DNA of 64,000 bases from Parietichytrium sp. I65-24A (taxonomy: Eukaryota; Sar; Bigyra; Thraustochytrida; Thraustochytriidae). Location of the stretch: assembly GCA_012862575.1 (NCBI GenBank), contig BLSF01000008.1:186001-250000 (forward strand), written 5' to 3'. The notes below the pieces were generated by a model. It saw nothing but the letters and a program-made list of their open reading frames with translations. It ran no database searches and was not told the origin of the DNA. The translations under genes were made by a program, and so were the position numbers. Numbering within the stretch: position 1 is the first letter of the stretch; every line of letters starts with the position of its first letter. Positions 10,660 through 20,355 of this stretch are shown here, one piece after another.

Positions 10660-11244
10660 ATGTTGTCGAATAAGCGCGGATATGAGAGCATAGATATGGG
10701 GGAGACGAGGGTGTTCAAGCGCGGGAGAGTGGAAGGGCACCATCATAATCATCATAATCATCACAATCATCAAGAGACAGGAAATGTGTGGCAAGGAGCC
10801 GCGGGCAATTCGTGCCGAGAGTACAATTTCAACTCGAACAAAAGGAGGAGGGAGACGGAAAACGGAGGCTACGATGTTTCGATGGATGTGGCGTGGTGCC
10901 AGCGGGAGATGGAACACATCAAGGAGGCGGCGCAGAACAAGATTGCGCAGGTGGAGCTCGTGAATCAAAACTTGCAGACTGCGTGCGACGAACAGCAGAA
11001 AGAGCTTGGTCGTGTGCACCAGGAAAACAAACTTTTGAAACGATCCATCCTCACGCTCAACACGAGGCGCGAGGAGGCCGAACGCGCATATCAGATTGAG
11101 AAGGAAAAGACAGACCAATGCATGCGTCGCATCGCGGAGTTGGAGAAGGCTTACTTTACATTCTGTATGCAACAGCGCGGGTCGTCCCACTGTCGCCAGG
11201 ATGGGCTTGATTCGCACAACAACGGCGGCGGCCCGATCTGTTAA
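10660..11244 (+). CDS. His-rich, coiled-coil protein of unknown function
   Basis: A 194-residue single-exon protein. It starts with a basic segment, then a His/Asn tract (HHHNHHNHHNH, residues about 27-37), a basic KRRRE patch that could act as a nuclear localisation signal, and a long predicted coiled coil from about residue 78 to 165 (heptad-like Glu, Lys, Leu and Gln spacing ending in RIAELEKAYF). The last 25 residues are Gly, Ser and Cys-rich. No family is recognised. The ATG follows a GA-rich leader. The coiled coil points to a dimeric or scaffold protein, but nothing in the neighbourhood shows its role. Confidence 0.55.
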   Translation: MLSNKRGYESIDMGETRVFKRGRVEGHHHNHHNHHNHQETGNVWQGAAGNSCREYNFNSNKRRRETENGGYDVSMDVAWCQREMEHIKEAAQNKIAQVELVNQNLQTACDEQQKELGRVHQENKLLKRSILTLNTRREEAERAYQIEKEKTDQCMRRIAELEKAYFTFCMQQRGSSHCRQDGLDSHNNGGGPIC

Positions 11245-11825
11245 AAGCACGGTACATACTCATTACTTTTGTTTGCGATCTGCCAAATTGCTTTCCGGCA
11301 AATTTGTAATTGTGAGTACTCCGAGAGAACTTTCCGCTCCGTTTCTACTCTGGGAAAGAAAGGGACGAGTACTTGCCGGTGAATATCATTGGGTGTATCT
11401 TGGTTTGCTAGTCATATCCCTTCGGCTTTTTGTCTCGATGTCATCTTCATCATTTTTCCGCGTTCTACCTTCCACCTTTATTATGTCAGTTTCGTTCATT
11501 TCTCATTTACTATATAAACTAAAGACAGGGAAAAAACACTCAATAGCTAAATGCGCTCTGCGAATCTTTTCTTCTTCTTTTTTTCTTGGCCGGCGCACAG
11601 TCTCGTACACGTCTATTCATAAAATCTGAATCCTGAAACTGTGTTACAGCTCCAAAGCAGTACCAGTACCGGTAACCTGTCGGCACACAGAGGAGAGTGA
11701 CTGTTTTGATTGGAGCTAACAAGATGTCGCAAAATAAGCACAGCGTAGTCTAATTTTCCTTTTTCTGTGGTTTTTAAAAAGGTTATGAGCGTTTGTTACT
11801 TATTTGAAAACGGGCAAGGGAAGCG
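11245..11825. other. Convergent 3' region between coiled-coil and cysteine synthase genes
   Basis: About 580 AT-rich bases where two genes end tail to tail. It must hold both polyadenylation regions. A GTACC-rich word (CAGTACCAGTACCGGTAACC) occurs at 11658-11677 and has relatives elsewhere in the window. I see no gene. Confidence 0.5.
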
Positions 11826-13084
11826 CTACTCCTGAATGAGCGCATCCTTGCGCGCTTCCTTGAGCATAGAAAAGAATTCCTCGTCCTGCTCCTCCTGCTG
11901 TACTTGGTCCATGAGCCACGGCGCGACTGGCAGACCCTTGCTCTGCAGGAACTTGGGGTTGTATAGCTTCGAAGCATATCGGGACCCAAGATCACAGAGC
12001 ATGGTCACCACAGTGTGACCAGGGCCGAGCTCTTTCCCAACGCGGATCGCTCCAGCCACATTAATTCCAGCAGAGCCTCCGAGAGAAAGCCCGTCGATCT
12101 TTTGGAGGTCGTAAAGAACGGGCATCATTTCAGAGTCTGGGATTTCGAACATCATGTCAGGCTTCAGGTCAGCCATGTTTCCCGTGACACGGCCCTGGCC
12201 GATGCCTTCGGTGATGGACGAGCCCTGACCTTTCAACTCTCCGGTGCGAAAGTAATTGACCATGCAAGCTCCTTCCGGGTCGGTGAGCCCGATCTTGACA
12301 TGAGGGTGGTTTGCGCGCATGTACTGAGCAATCCCGCTTAAAGTGCCCCCGGTGCCCATGGCACAGGAAAACGCGTCAACCTTGCCCTCTGTCTGCTTGA
12401 TTATCTCTGGCCCTGTTGAATCTACATGACTCTGACGGTTGGCAAGGTTGTCCCATTGGTCCGCATAAAAAGCGTTCTGACCCTGCTTGCGCAGAGATTC
12501 CGCGACGCGCTTTGCCACATGCACATAGTTATTCGGATTCTTGTACGGCACCGCAGGAACCTCAATCAGCTGCGCCCCGAATTTCCGCAAGGTGGACTTT
12601 TTCTCCTCACTCTGCGTTTCTGCGATGCAAATTACACAGCGGTACCCAAAGACGTTTGCGGCGAGAGCGAGTCCGATCCCAGTGTTCCCTGCAGTTCCTT
12701 CCACGATCGTCGCCGGCTTTCCGCGAACCAGCAGTCCGCGCTTCTCCGCATCGCGGATCATCCAAAGCGCAGCGCGGTCTTTCACCGACCCACCAGGGTT
12801 TTCATACTCGCACTTGCCGAGGATATTGCATCCCGATGCTTCCGAGGCCGCTTTGAGCCTGACCAGCCTTGTATTTCCCACATTCTATCCCTCAGCGAGA
12901 TGCAAGTGAGCAGCATTCCGCAGCAGCAGCAGCTCTCAAGTATGTTAGCTATCGCAAGTCAATTACGCCGCCTTCTTGACCCACGGTCCCAGAGCCGCAT
13001 ATCTCAACACAACAAGACAGACAGACGCCCAAGCCTTCTAGCACTTACCGCCTCCAGCGCCGGAATTAGCGTCCTCGCTAGCAT
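11826..13084 (-). CDS. Cysteine synthase (PLP-dependent, two exons)
   Basis: Predicted O-acetylserine (or O-phosphoserine) sulfhydrylase, which makes cysteine from an activated serine and sulfide using pyridoxal phosphate. The long exon is 12884-11826. It begins in mid-motif (NVGNTRLVRL), so a first exon is required: ATG at 13084, exon 13084-13049 (MLARTLIPALEA), donor GTAAGT, intron of 164 bases ending ATAG. The product is 364 residues. Seen: GNTRLVRL, the PLP lysine in NPGGSVKDRA (about residue 45), the phosphate loop TAGNTGIGLA, and GTGGTLSGIA. The C-terminal part (GPGHTVVTMLCDLGSRY...) resembles the fungal-type second cysteine synthase by eye. No CBS domain and no obvious transit peptide, so a cytosolic site is inferred. 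The first exon is well supported by frame and motif but is very short. Confidence 0.88.
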
Positions 13085-13697
13085 TTTGCCCAACTCGCCG
13101 GTCAATTGGCGTCCAAAAAGGTGTCCTCGCCTAGAGTTCCGCTCTGTCCTCGCCAATTTTCCCGGGTTTATCCCCCGACGACTTCTCTTCGGCTAACACC
13201 CCCGACGATAGACGCAGCTTACCCAGCGTCTAAGGCCGTGCAAGGAACAGGGCGAACGAAGACAGAAAGAGCCGCCAAAGTGTGCGGGTCCGAGTCCCAA
13301 TGCTTGCTTCCAAGTCCGTTAACGCTGCGGTCGACTGATGAATCGGATGATCTTGCAGCGCCGTCAACGCGCAGAACCAGTGCCGGCGCGTTGAGCGATC
13401 GGGTTCAGGGCTCCGCAAAAAGAGCCTGCTTCTCCACCTGGTTCTGAGTGTGCAGTGGTAAGCGAGATGAACATGAACGTGCGTCTTGGAATGGCAGCGA
13501 ATGCGTACTTGTATTGGCGTACCACTCGCACTCGGGTGTCGGCGCGTGCGAACTCGGGTCGTGCTGATCAACAGATCATGTTCCCAACTCTGACGGCGCT
13601 TTGACGCGGCTATGATAGAATGTGATAAATGAGATGACATAATTCAGAATGACAGAAGGGTCAGAGGAACTCAAGATGTGGGCTCCTTTGCATCCGG

Positions 13698-13727
13698 TTC
13701 TGACTATTCTGACTATTCTGACTCGGA
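13698..13727. repeat. 9-base tandem repeat TGACTATTC
   Basis: Two full and two partial copies of TGACTATTC in the divergent upstream region, about 610 bases from the cysteine synthase start and 730 from the oxidoreductase start. Confidence 0.75.
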
Positions 13728-14256
13728 GAGCTGCTACTCTAGCTAGTCGCGACGAAGTTGGCTCGAGACTCCAAACTCCCAAAGGGCGTTGTTTCACGTG
13801 TGGTTGACCGCGAACGAAAATGAGAACGAAAACATCACATTTGAAGGAGATTTATTCCACCGCCAACTCTCGTCGCGCGCTGGAGGAACAGGAACATTGT
13901 CGTCCGTCTCGCCACATCTCCTTTCGCATTCAGCCCCTCTGTATTCTCTGTATCCCTCTATATTTCTCTGTTCCCTTTATCTCGCGCAGACGTCAAGGAT
14001 CATCAAGGGTATCAAGGGATATCAAGGGGTCGACTGAGGGCTATGTGTGAGTTGAGTAATGTTGAGTAGCTCAAGTATAGAAACTTGACTTTAAAGCTTG
14101 AGTGACTTGCTGTGTAATCTTGTGTAATCATGATGTGAATGAAATGCGCTGAATGCGCTGTAGAGTAAGAAAGATACAAGACTCAGTGAGGATGAGGTCC
14201 TCGAGTACTAGTAGCTAGCTAGATACTCACAGTCAGTACCGTGTCCTCGAGTACCA

Positions 14257-14446
14257 AGTGATTGTAAGTGAGTGTGAGTGATTGTAAGTGAGTGAGTGAG
14301 TGACGTTGCTGACAGTGAGTCAGTGAGTCAGTGAGTGCTGGAAAAGAGAGCAGAGTTGGAACGCGAGAGAGGGTGTCCGGGTGCGGAAGAAGAGCGCAGT
14401 TGCGAGAACAAGGAGATAGGGAGATAAGGAGATAAGGAGATAAGAA
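14257..14446. repeat. GTGAGT patch and GGAGATAA array before the oxidoreductase
   Basis: GTGAGT/CAGTGAGT words fill 14257-14337. An 8-base GGAGATAA array (three to four copies) occupies about 14410-14446 and ends some 10 bases before the ATG at 14456, so it probably lies in the transcribed leader. Confidence 0.75.
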
Positions 14447-14455
14447 TACAAGGAG

Positions 14456-15742
14456 ATGGCGGACCAAGGCACAGTGGACTGCTTGATGGTGGGGACCGGC
14501 GAGTACACGACGGGGTTCTCACCCTCGAGGACGGAAAGCTCCGACAAGAACGCTGGCGTGGTGCTGCTGACGCTCGTGGACCTTCGGAGGAGAGGCAAGA
14601 TTGGCAAGCTCGGGCTCTGCGGAGTGAATGGGAAGAAGTTTCCGGAGATTCGAGCGCACGTGAAAAAGGCGATTGCGGACACGTACAAAGGCATGGATTG
14701 CGCGATGGAGACCTTCCCTGCTGATGATACTGTGGACGCTGAGTCTTATATGAAAGCGATGGAGAACTTCCAGCCCGGAGACGCCGCAACGGTGTTCACC
14801 CCTGACGACACCCACTTCAAAATCGCAAAAGCGCTGGTGGAAAGAGGTATCCACGTCCTTGTCACCAAACCGATGGTGAAGACACTGGAAGAGCACCAAG
14901 AGCTCCTGCGCCTGGCCGAGGAAAAGAATGTACTGGTGATGTGCGAGGTACACAAGCGTTTTGACCCAATATACACGGACGCCAGAGACCGGATCTACAA
15001 CCTCGGCTCGTTTTCGTTCCTCACCTCATACATGAGTCAGCCAAAGTCGCAGCTCCACACATTCAAGACATGGGCAGGGAAGAGCTCTGATATCTCATAT
15101 TACCTGAACTCGCACCATATCGACTTTCACGAGTGGTGCCTTCAAGGACGCTCTCGCCCAGTCTCTGTGACGGCCCAAGCCGCAACTGGCGTTGCATCCA
15201 AGGTGGTGGATGCTGAGAATTGCGAGGACACCATAACTTTGCTGGTGAAATGGGAGAATCGCGAAGACAACTCTGCAGGAATTGCGACGTACACCTCTTC
15301 TTGGATTGCCCCAAAAGCCGAGGTCCATTCCCAGCAGCGCTTCTTCTACATGGGTCATAAAGGCGAGGTGCGTGTGGACCAGGCTCACCGCGGCTACGAA
15401 GTCGTGACAGATGATGCAGGCTACGCCTCTTGCAACCCGCTTTTCATGAAGTATACTCCGAGTGTGGAAGGTATGTTTGCTGGTCAACTTGGGTACGGCT
15501 ACCGCTCCATTGAGGCTTTTGTAGACGCGGTTCAGGACTTGAGATCCGGCAAGAAGACGCTCAGCGAGCTGAATTCTGTTTTGCCAACGGTCAGGAGCAC
15601 GATGCTGACCACAGCGATTCTCGAAGCCGGTAGGCGATCTCTCGACAATTCTAATTTTCCAGTCGCCATCCTCTATCCAAATTCGGAGGAGTGGGACGTC
15701 CCTATTGGATTCGAGTTGCACAAACTAGCCCCAAATACATGA
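14456..15742 (+). CDS. Gfo/Idh/MocA-family NAD(P)-dependent oxidoreductase
   Basis: A 428-residue single-exon protein of the Gfo/Idh/MocA family, which oxidise or reduce sugars and related polyols with NAD(P). The N-terminal part (residues about 8-185) is the Rossmann half: a glycine-containing start (MVGTGEYTTG), AATVFTPDDTHF, and the family motif region GIHVLVTKPMVKTLEEHQELLRLA, where TKP stands for the usual EKP and its lysine is kept. The C-terminal half has the typical beta-sheet layout, with a SSDISYYLNSHHIDFHEW stretch in the place of the usual catalytic His region. Substrate cannot be read from the sequence. No targeting signal is visible, so cytosolic. The start follows directly after a GGAGATAA repeat. 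Confidence 0.82.
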   Translation: MADQGTVDCLMVGTGEYTTGFSPSRTESSDKNAGVVLLTLVDLRRRGKIGKLGLCGVNGKKFPEIRAHVKKAIADTYKGMDCAMETFPADDTVDAESYMKAMENFQPGDAATVFTPDDTHFKIAKALVERGIHVLVTKPMVKTLEEHQELLRLAEEKNVLVMCEVHKRFDPIYTDARDRIYNLGSFSFLTSYMSQPKSQLHTFKTWAGKSSDISYYLNSHHIDFHEWCLQGRSRPVSVTAQAATGVASKVVDAENCEDTITLLVKWENREDNSAGIATYTSSWIAPKAEVHSQQRFFYMGHKGEVRVDQAHRGYEVVTDDAGYASCNPLFMKYTPSVEGMFAGQLGYGYRSIEAFVDAVQDLRSGKKTLSELNSVLPTVRSTMLTTAILEAGRRSLDNSNFPVAILYPNSEEWDVPIGFELHKLAPNT

Positions 15743-15911
15743 GGCACGGGATAACATTCAACTGATGAAATACCTCTTTTCCTTAAAACATACAGATTAT
15801 TGAATACAAAATCGTACACAGCAATGCTCCTTGGGCAATTCCTTCCCTTTCGCTTAAGACGGGATCAAGCCGTTCTCTTCCAGTCCACGGTACGAATGAT
15901 CTGGGAGCCTC

Positions 15912-17159
15912 TCACGAATCTCTTTTTGGTTTGGAAAATGTTGTGACCTCGCACTTGCAAAGCGGGCACGTTGCAGACGTTGCAAGCCACTTTTCGATAC
16001 AATCGCGATGGTATCCGTGAGTGCAGGGGAGCATGGTCAAATGGTGCCCGACTTCAATGTCGTCCAGGCAAATACAGCACGACGTGTCGCCTTTGGTGGT
16101 CACTGCGTAAGACGACAGCGCGAGCAGTTCGGTCTTGCTCAAACCCTTTTTCTTTGCCTGGCTTTCGTTGTTGTTGGGATCAAACACTGTCTCCAAGTAT
16201 GCGCGCAGGTTGTTTGATCCGTTACCCTCAGCTCCGTCGCCCCTTGCGAGAATATTAGTCCAGGTGCTCAAACTCATAAACTGAGGTCTGTACGGCCGAG
16301 CAAGCTCCGCACTTTGGGCTAAATTTGGCGCGTGTCGCTGTATCAAACTGTCGAGTAGCTCGTCTGTTAATATGGTGTGGCCAGAAGCAGTCTCGCCTGA
16401 CCTTCGCCGCCGCCGTTGAGCCTGCTCAGCCACCTGCGCTCTGGTGCGCTCCGTTCGAATGCCTCGACCCCTCCTGTGCATCTCCTGCACCGCTGCTGCT
16501 GCATTCGCCGCCGATATGCCAGTCTCCACACTGGCCACTTGGGCAATGCTTGGAGCACTCCTGTCGCTCGGCCGACTTTGCTGTGGCTGTGGCTGTGGCT
16601 GTCGTTGTCGTTGTCGTAGTTGCGATTGTGATAACGATTGTGTCTGCTGCTGCGTGTTGTTGCCGTCCCTCCTTCTTCTAGACGAGGCACTTTGTGCTGC
16701 GTCCGGTGGTGCTGGAGCGCGAACTTTGACTTTTCTCTCCTTAAGAGCAACCCCGTTGGCACCAGGCCCCGATCCAGATCCCGGTCCCGTCGTCATCCGC
16801 GTCCCACTCAAAGCGCCAACGGCCATACCCTCCGATTCCTCGCTCGATCGTCTACTTGTCTCTTGTTGACGGCTCACCACCTGCTCGCGCTTCATTTGGC
16901 GCTCGACCCGCGCCAGGTCTTCTGCTCGAGATGCAAGATCGCACATCAAGTCTGCGAGTGCCAGCAACTCTGTCATTGAGACCTGCTCTCCGCCGTCTCC
17001 GGATTGCTCAATGTGAGTGTCTCGCTCATCTCGCTCGTCTCGTTCATCTCGCTCGCATTCTCTGTCTCGATTGTCTCGCTTTTCAGGCCGCCCAGTCTGC
17101 GGCTCGTGTGGGTCGCGCAGCTCGCCTAGCTCACGAAAAGCTGGGAGCGTGGCGGCCAT
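15912..17159 (-). CDS. RING-H2 finger protein, putative E3 ubiquitin ligase
   Basis: A 415-residue single-exon protein. The C-terminal 60 residues carry a RING-H2 finger (residues about 358-400): C-x2-C (CICL), C-x-H-x2-H (CTHGYH), C (DCIEKW) and C-x2-C (CPLC), with the Ile and Trp that normally contact an E2 enzyme. Upstream the protein is low complexity: Arg/Glu/Asp repeats (DERDERDERD) near residue 38, then Ser-, Gln-, Pro- and Arg-rich tracts. No membrane segment is seen. RING-H2 proteins transfer ubiquitin from an E2 to a substrate; the substrate here is unknown. The ATG at 17159 is followed by 27 codons, then the charged repeats. It is tail to tail with the oxidoreductase gene, 169 bases apart. 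Confidence 0.82.
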   Translation of the reverse strand: MAATLPAFRELGELRDPHEPQTGRPEKRDNRDRECERDERDERDERDTHIEQSGDGGEQVSMTELLALADLMCDLASRAEDLARVERQMKREQVVSRQQETSRRSSEESEGMAVGALSGTRMTTGPGSGSGPGANGVALKERKVKVRAPAPPDAAQSASSRRRRDGNNTQQQTQSLSQSQLRQRQRQPQPQPQQSRPSDRSAPSIAQVASVETGISAANAAAAVQEMHRRGRGIRTERTRAQVAEQAQRRRRRSGETASGHTILTDELLDSLIQRHAPNLAQSAELARPYRPQFMSLSTWTNILARGDGAEGNGSNNLRAYLETVFDPNNNESQAKKKGLSKTELLALSSYAVTTKGDTSCCICLDDIEVGHHLTMLPCTHGYHRDCIEKWLATSATCPLCKCEVTTFSKPKRDS

Positions 17160-17184
17160 GCTGGCTGCGATGCTCCGAAAGTAG

Positions 17185-17314
17185 CTTCAATTGCTTCAAT
17201 TGCTTCAATCAATTGGTTCAATTGGTTCAATTGCTTCAATCGCTTCAATTGGTTCAATTGGTTCAATTGCTTCAATCGCTTCAATTGGTTCAATTGGTTC
17301 AATTGCTTCAATTG
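17185..17314. repeat. 130-base array of 9-base unit TTCAATTGN
   Basis: About 14 copies of CTTCAATTG, GTTCAATTG and CTTCAATCG in an ordered, partly higher-order pattern (roughly a 45-base super-unit repeated). It begins 26 bases upstream of the RING gene ATG at 17159, so it lies in that gene's leader or core promoter. CAATTG is palindromic, so each copy carries a 6-base palindrome. Confidence 0.9.
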
Positions 17315-18771
17315 GTATGTACCACTTGCTCAGGAGCTAACTTGGGACATACTTTGCACACTCACCGTCGACGGTCTCCCACTTTTCGCTACTTCAGAAG
17401 CGCCAACAGTCTGTATTGTGCTCGGCACTTTCGATCCACCAAAGACAGTGTGCGTTCTTTTGTAGTACGTTCAATTCAATGGGTCCACGCGTTCACTCGT
17501 TCACTCTCGCGTACTCACCTCTGTCCCTTTGGAGAGTTAGCCGTTGGAGTGCCATCGGGGGACATAGCCTAAACGCTAATTGACTCTTGACTCCGTACTG
17601 TATTTGATGATATAGTGATATCGCTTCGGATACGAACAATATTCAAGGACTGTAGGCGTCTTGAACTACTAGTAGAAGTGGTAATACCAGTGACTAGCTA
17701 TATAGCTAACGAAAAGTTACTGACTGTAAATCTGTTCTTGCCATGCCTGTACGGGTGGATAGGGATTTTAACAGCAGTACAATCGGTATGGAGGATTTCT
17801 CCGCCGCACATCGGATAAATCACTCGTTGGAAATTCGGTGGGTCGGCGGGAGGTTGGTGCACACACGGGGAAACAATCGATTCGCATCATCTTCATTTTT
17901 TCCGTGAGGAATACCGGTACAGTATCCGGTGGAATGCATCTCATTTAGACTTTACTGTAATATCCCGAATTGCGCTTTTTTCGAAAAATGAAACTTTCAG
18001 CTTTGGAAAATGGAATTTCTGACGTGAAAAGCCCTTCCTACACTTATTATTAGTTGACTCTTACGACGCCTTGCCTCACAAACCTCTTCCGCAGTAGTAA
18101 AACTTTACCGCAGTCCCACCATCTTACTCAAAACAATAGCCATCTACACAGGAGCACTTTTTCGCGATCCAGGTTCGGAGAGTTTACTCTCCCTAATCAT
18201 TATCATAATTAACTCCACTAGTCCCCTGTGAGGAGACTCTCCCTCTTACCCCTTATCTACCGCAACCCGATACAACCCCTCAGTCTCTCCGTCCGTAGCC
18301 AACACCATAGACACTACCATAGTCTGCGTGGTTCAGAGGAGGACCAGAGAGTGCTAGGGCACGGTAGGTAGTGCTACGGAGACCGGAGTAGTGAGAGTGA
18401 ATGTGAGTACCGACTGGCACAGTGCGCGAGGACGGAAGAAGGAAGGAGAGAGAGAGAGAGAGAGAAAGAGAAAGAGAGAGAGAGAGAGAGAGAGTACGCA
18501 GGGACGGTGTGCTAGTGAGGACACTTTTTCGTTGGCGTACGCAAGCGGTGTGGGAAGGAACAAGAGGCTTGCATTCTTTCATCCTTTTTTTCTTTCTTTG
18601 TGCATTTCGATAGTATTTTCCGTCTTTTGCTCGCTTGCAGGACATTACATTTTCTACAGGCGGCCACAACGGCACTACTCTTCGAGAAAAGAATAAATAA
18701 AAACTAAAAAGAAAGAGAGAGAGACAGAGAGAGGTCTCGAGCGTAGATCAGACGTAAACCTCTGTCAGTGT
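17315..18771. other. Divergent upstream region, RING / PX genes
   Basis: About 1.45 kb without a supported gene. The first 600 bases are unremarkable; 17900-18200 is AT-rich; GA-rich tracts follow at 18446-18494 and 18711-18734 on the strand of the plus-strand PX gene. A GTACC-type word (ATACCGGTACAGTATCCGGT) is at 17912-17931. Confidence 0.5.
18446..18734. repeat. GA dinucleotide tracts upstream of the PX gene
   Basis: A 49-base GA run interrupted by two AAAG steps (18446-18494) and a second shorter one (18711-18734), the latter about 38 bases before the first ATG of the PX-like gene. Confidence 0.85.
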
Positions 18772-19953
18772 ATGTGGCATATAGCTGGTAAAATCTCTGA
18801 GCGCGGACACATGGAGGTGCTGGGCAGCCGCGCAGGTGTGCGCGAACAGGGCAAGGAGGCTGGCGAGGCGGAGCAGGTGATCGACTTTGACCGGTACAAC
18901 GAGGAGGAGCTGGAATGGGCTGACCAGCAAGGGCCTTATCATCACCAGCAACCCAGGAGTCGGCTAACAGTGGGCGGCGCCACAGGTGTGGGAAGCGCAG
19001 GTGCGGGGAATGCAGGTGTGGGCGCGGAGCAGATCTCGGAGCTGATTCCAGGGAGCATTCTGAGAACGTTCGACGAAGCGTCCCCGACGCATGCGGTGCT
19101 GTCCAAGTCCGCGGAGACTGCGGCGCAGGGAAGCTCGGTGCTGAAGGCTCTGGTAAGCGCTATCAGCAAGGCGCTGAACGGGGACTCGGTGGTAACGGCG
19201 CCAGCGTTTTACAAAGGACTGCCGTGGCTGGGCTCAGTGTGCGTGCAAGCTGGGACACTGAAAGGGAGTATTGTCGCCAAGCACAGAACGTATAAAGTGC
19301 AGGCGCAAATCCTCGCTGGAGGACACGTCCTGCCGTGGACCATCGGCTGCGAATGGCGTTACAGCGAGATGCGGAAGATGCTCGTGGACGACTTGCAGGC
19401 GATTGTTCACAGGCGAGAGCTGGAAAAGTATTTCGAGCCGCTCTTTGAGACGTTTCCGCCCAAGACATGGCAGAATCGGAACAGCGATGAGACCGCAGAG
19501 TACCGCGGGAAGTCCATGGAGCTGTATATTTTTAACATCATTCAGATCTGCAACCGGATCATCGAGGAGGAGGAAGCCAAGAAGAATTCCAAGCGCAAGA
19601 AAAAGGCGTCCAGCTCCGCTAGCACCTCCACAGCCGCGGGTCCGCTTTCCACCCTCGGCGGCAGCAGCCAGAATGTTCTTATGAGCTATATTTCGGATCA
19701 GTCTAAAGCGGCGGATTCTGGGGCCGGGAGCGGCTTGACCTTGACGCGGGAAAACAGCCTAGATGGTGCAACGGCAGAAGGCCTCGGAGACATTGTGGAC
19801 CTCCTTGTGAGCAAGGTGCTTCGAATCGAGCGCTCGCTCCGAATGGACTTGACGAAGTTGTCTTCCGACCTTGGAACCATGATAACCTCGGCGCCAACAG
19901 ATCACTGTCACGTGACGAAAGAGTTCAAGATCACACCTCAGCAGGCGCTGTAA
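18772..19953 (+). CDS. PX-like domain protein
   Basis: A 393-residue single-exon protein. Residues about 160-275 look like a phox-homology (PX) fold: a beta-strand part (HRTYKVQAQILAGG), then WRYSEMRKML at the position of the usual R(R/Y)YS/E phosphoinositide-contact motif, the FPPK-type proline loop (FETFPPKTW) and a following helix with EYRGKSMELYIFNI. PX domains bind phosphoinositides on endosomal membranes. The N-terminus is acidic and then Gly/Ala-rich; after the PX-like part there are a Lys/Ser-rich linker and a helical tail. Two starts are possible, 18772 and 18811; neither has a clearly better context. The similarity is by eye, and the loop is shorter than usual, so the assignment is moderate. 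Confidence 0.62.
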   Translation: MWHIAGKISERGHMEVLGSRAGVREQGKEAGEAEQVIDFDRYNEEELEWADQQGPYHHQQPRSRLTVGGATGVGSAGAGNAGVGAEQISELIPGSILRTFDEASPTHAVLSKSAETAAQGSSVLKALVSAISKALNGDSVVTAPAFYKGLPWLGSVCVQAGTLKGSIVAKHRTYKVQAQILAGGHVLPWTIGCEWRYSEMRKMLVDDLQAIVHRRELEKYFEPLFETFPPKTWQNRNSDETAEYRGKSMELYIFNIIQICNRIIEEEEAKKNSKRKKKASSSASTSTAAGPLSTLGGSSQNVLMSYISDQSKAADSGAGSGLTLTRENSLDGATAEGLGDIVDLLVSKVLRIERSLRMDLTKLSSDLGTMITSAPTDHCHVTKEFKITPQQAL

Positions 19954-20355
19954 ATCTGGAACGCAGAGTTGCGGATTCACGCAAAGGTCAAAACTTTTCT
20001 TACCATCCTCGATGGCTGAGCAGCTATTTTGTACAGAGTATCTATATCTAAATTACGCACACTATTTACTTTATCCCCTTTTGTTCCAAGCCTGGAAATT
20101 CGCGGGGTGAGATTTTGCTTCGGCGTGTCATCTCGTTGGTAATTTATGGCTACGTGGAGGTGATTTTCTTGTCTTGTCTTGTGCGCTTTGCAGACAACAA
20201 CTTGCACACGGTTTGCGAGATCCCATTGTCTAAGAGCAGCCGTGGACGAATACAATCTCAATATTGTGAGCAAGCAATTTTTATTTTTTTGAAATACATT
20301 TTATATATTCGTAAATGACTCAAACGGATGGCAAAACAAACGCATCCAAGGCAGT
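19954..20355. other. Convergent 3' region, PX / AK7
   Basis: About 400 AT-rich bases between two tail-to-tail genes. It holds both 3' ends. No gene or recognisable structure. Confidence 0.5.

Larger units (their letters stand above)
13085..14455. other. Divergent upstream region, cysteine synthase / oxidoreductase
   Basis: About 1.4 kb between two divergent genes. No gene is supported. It contains a 9-base TGACTATTC array (13698-13727), four TCAAGGG words (13992-14030), a GTGAGT/CAGTGAGT patch (14257-14337), the GTACC-rich word at 14223-14240, and a GGAGATAA array running up to the oxidoreductase start. Confidence 0.5.
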
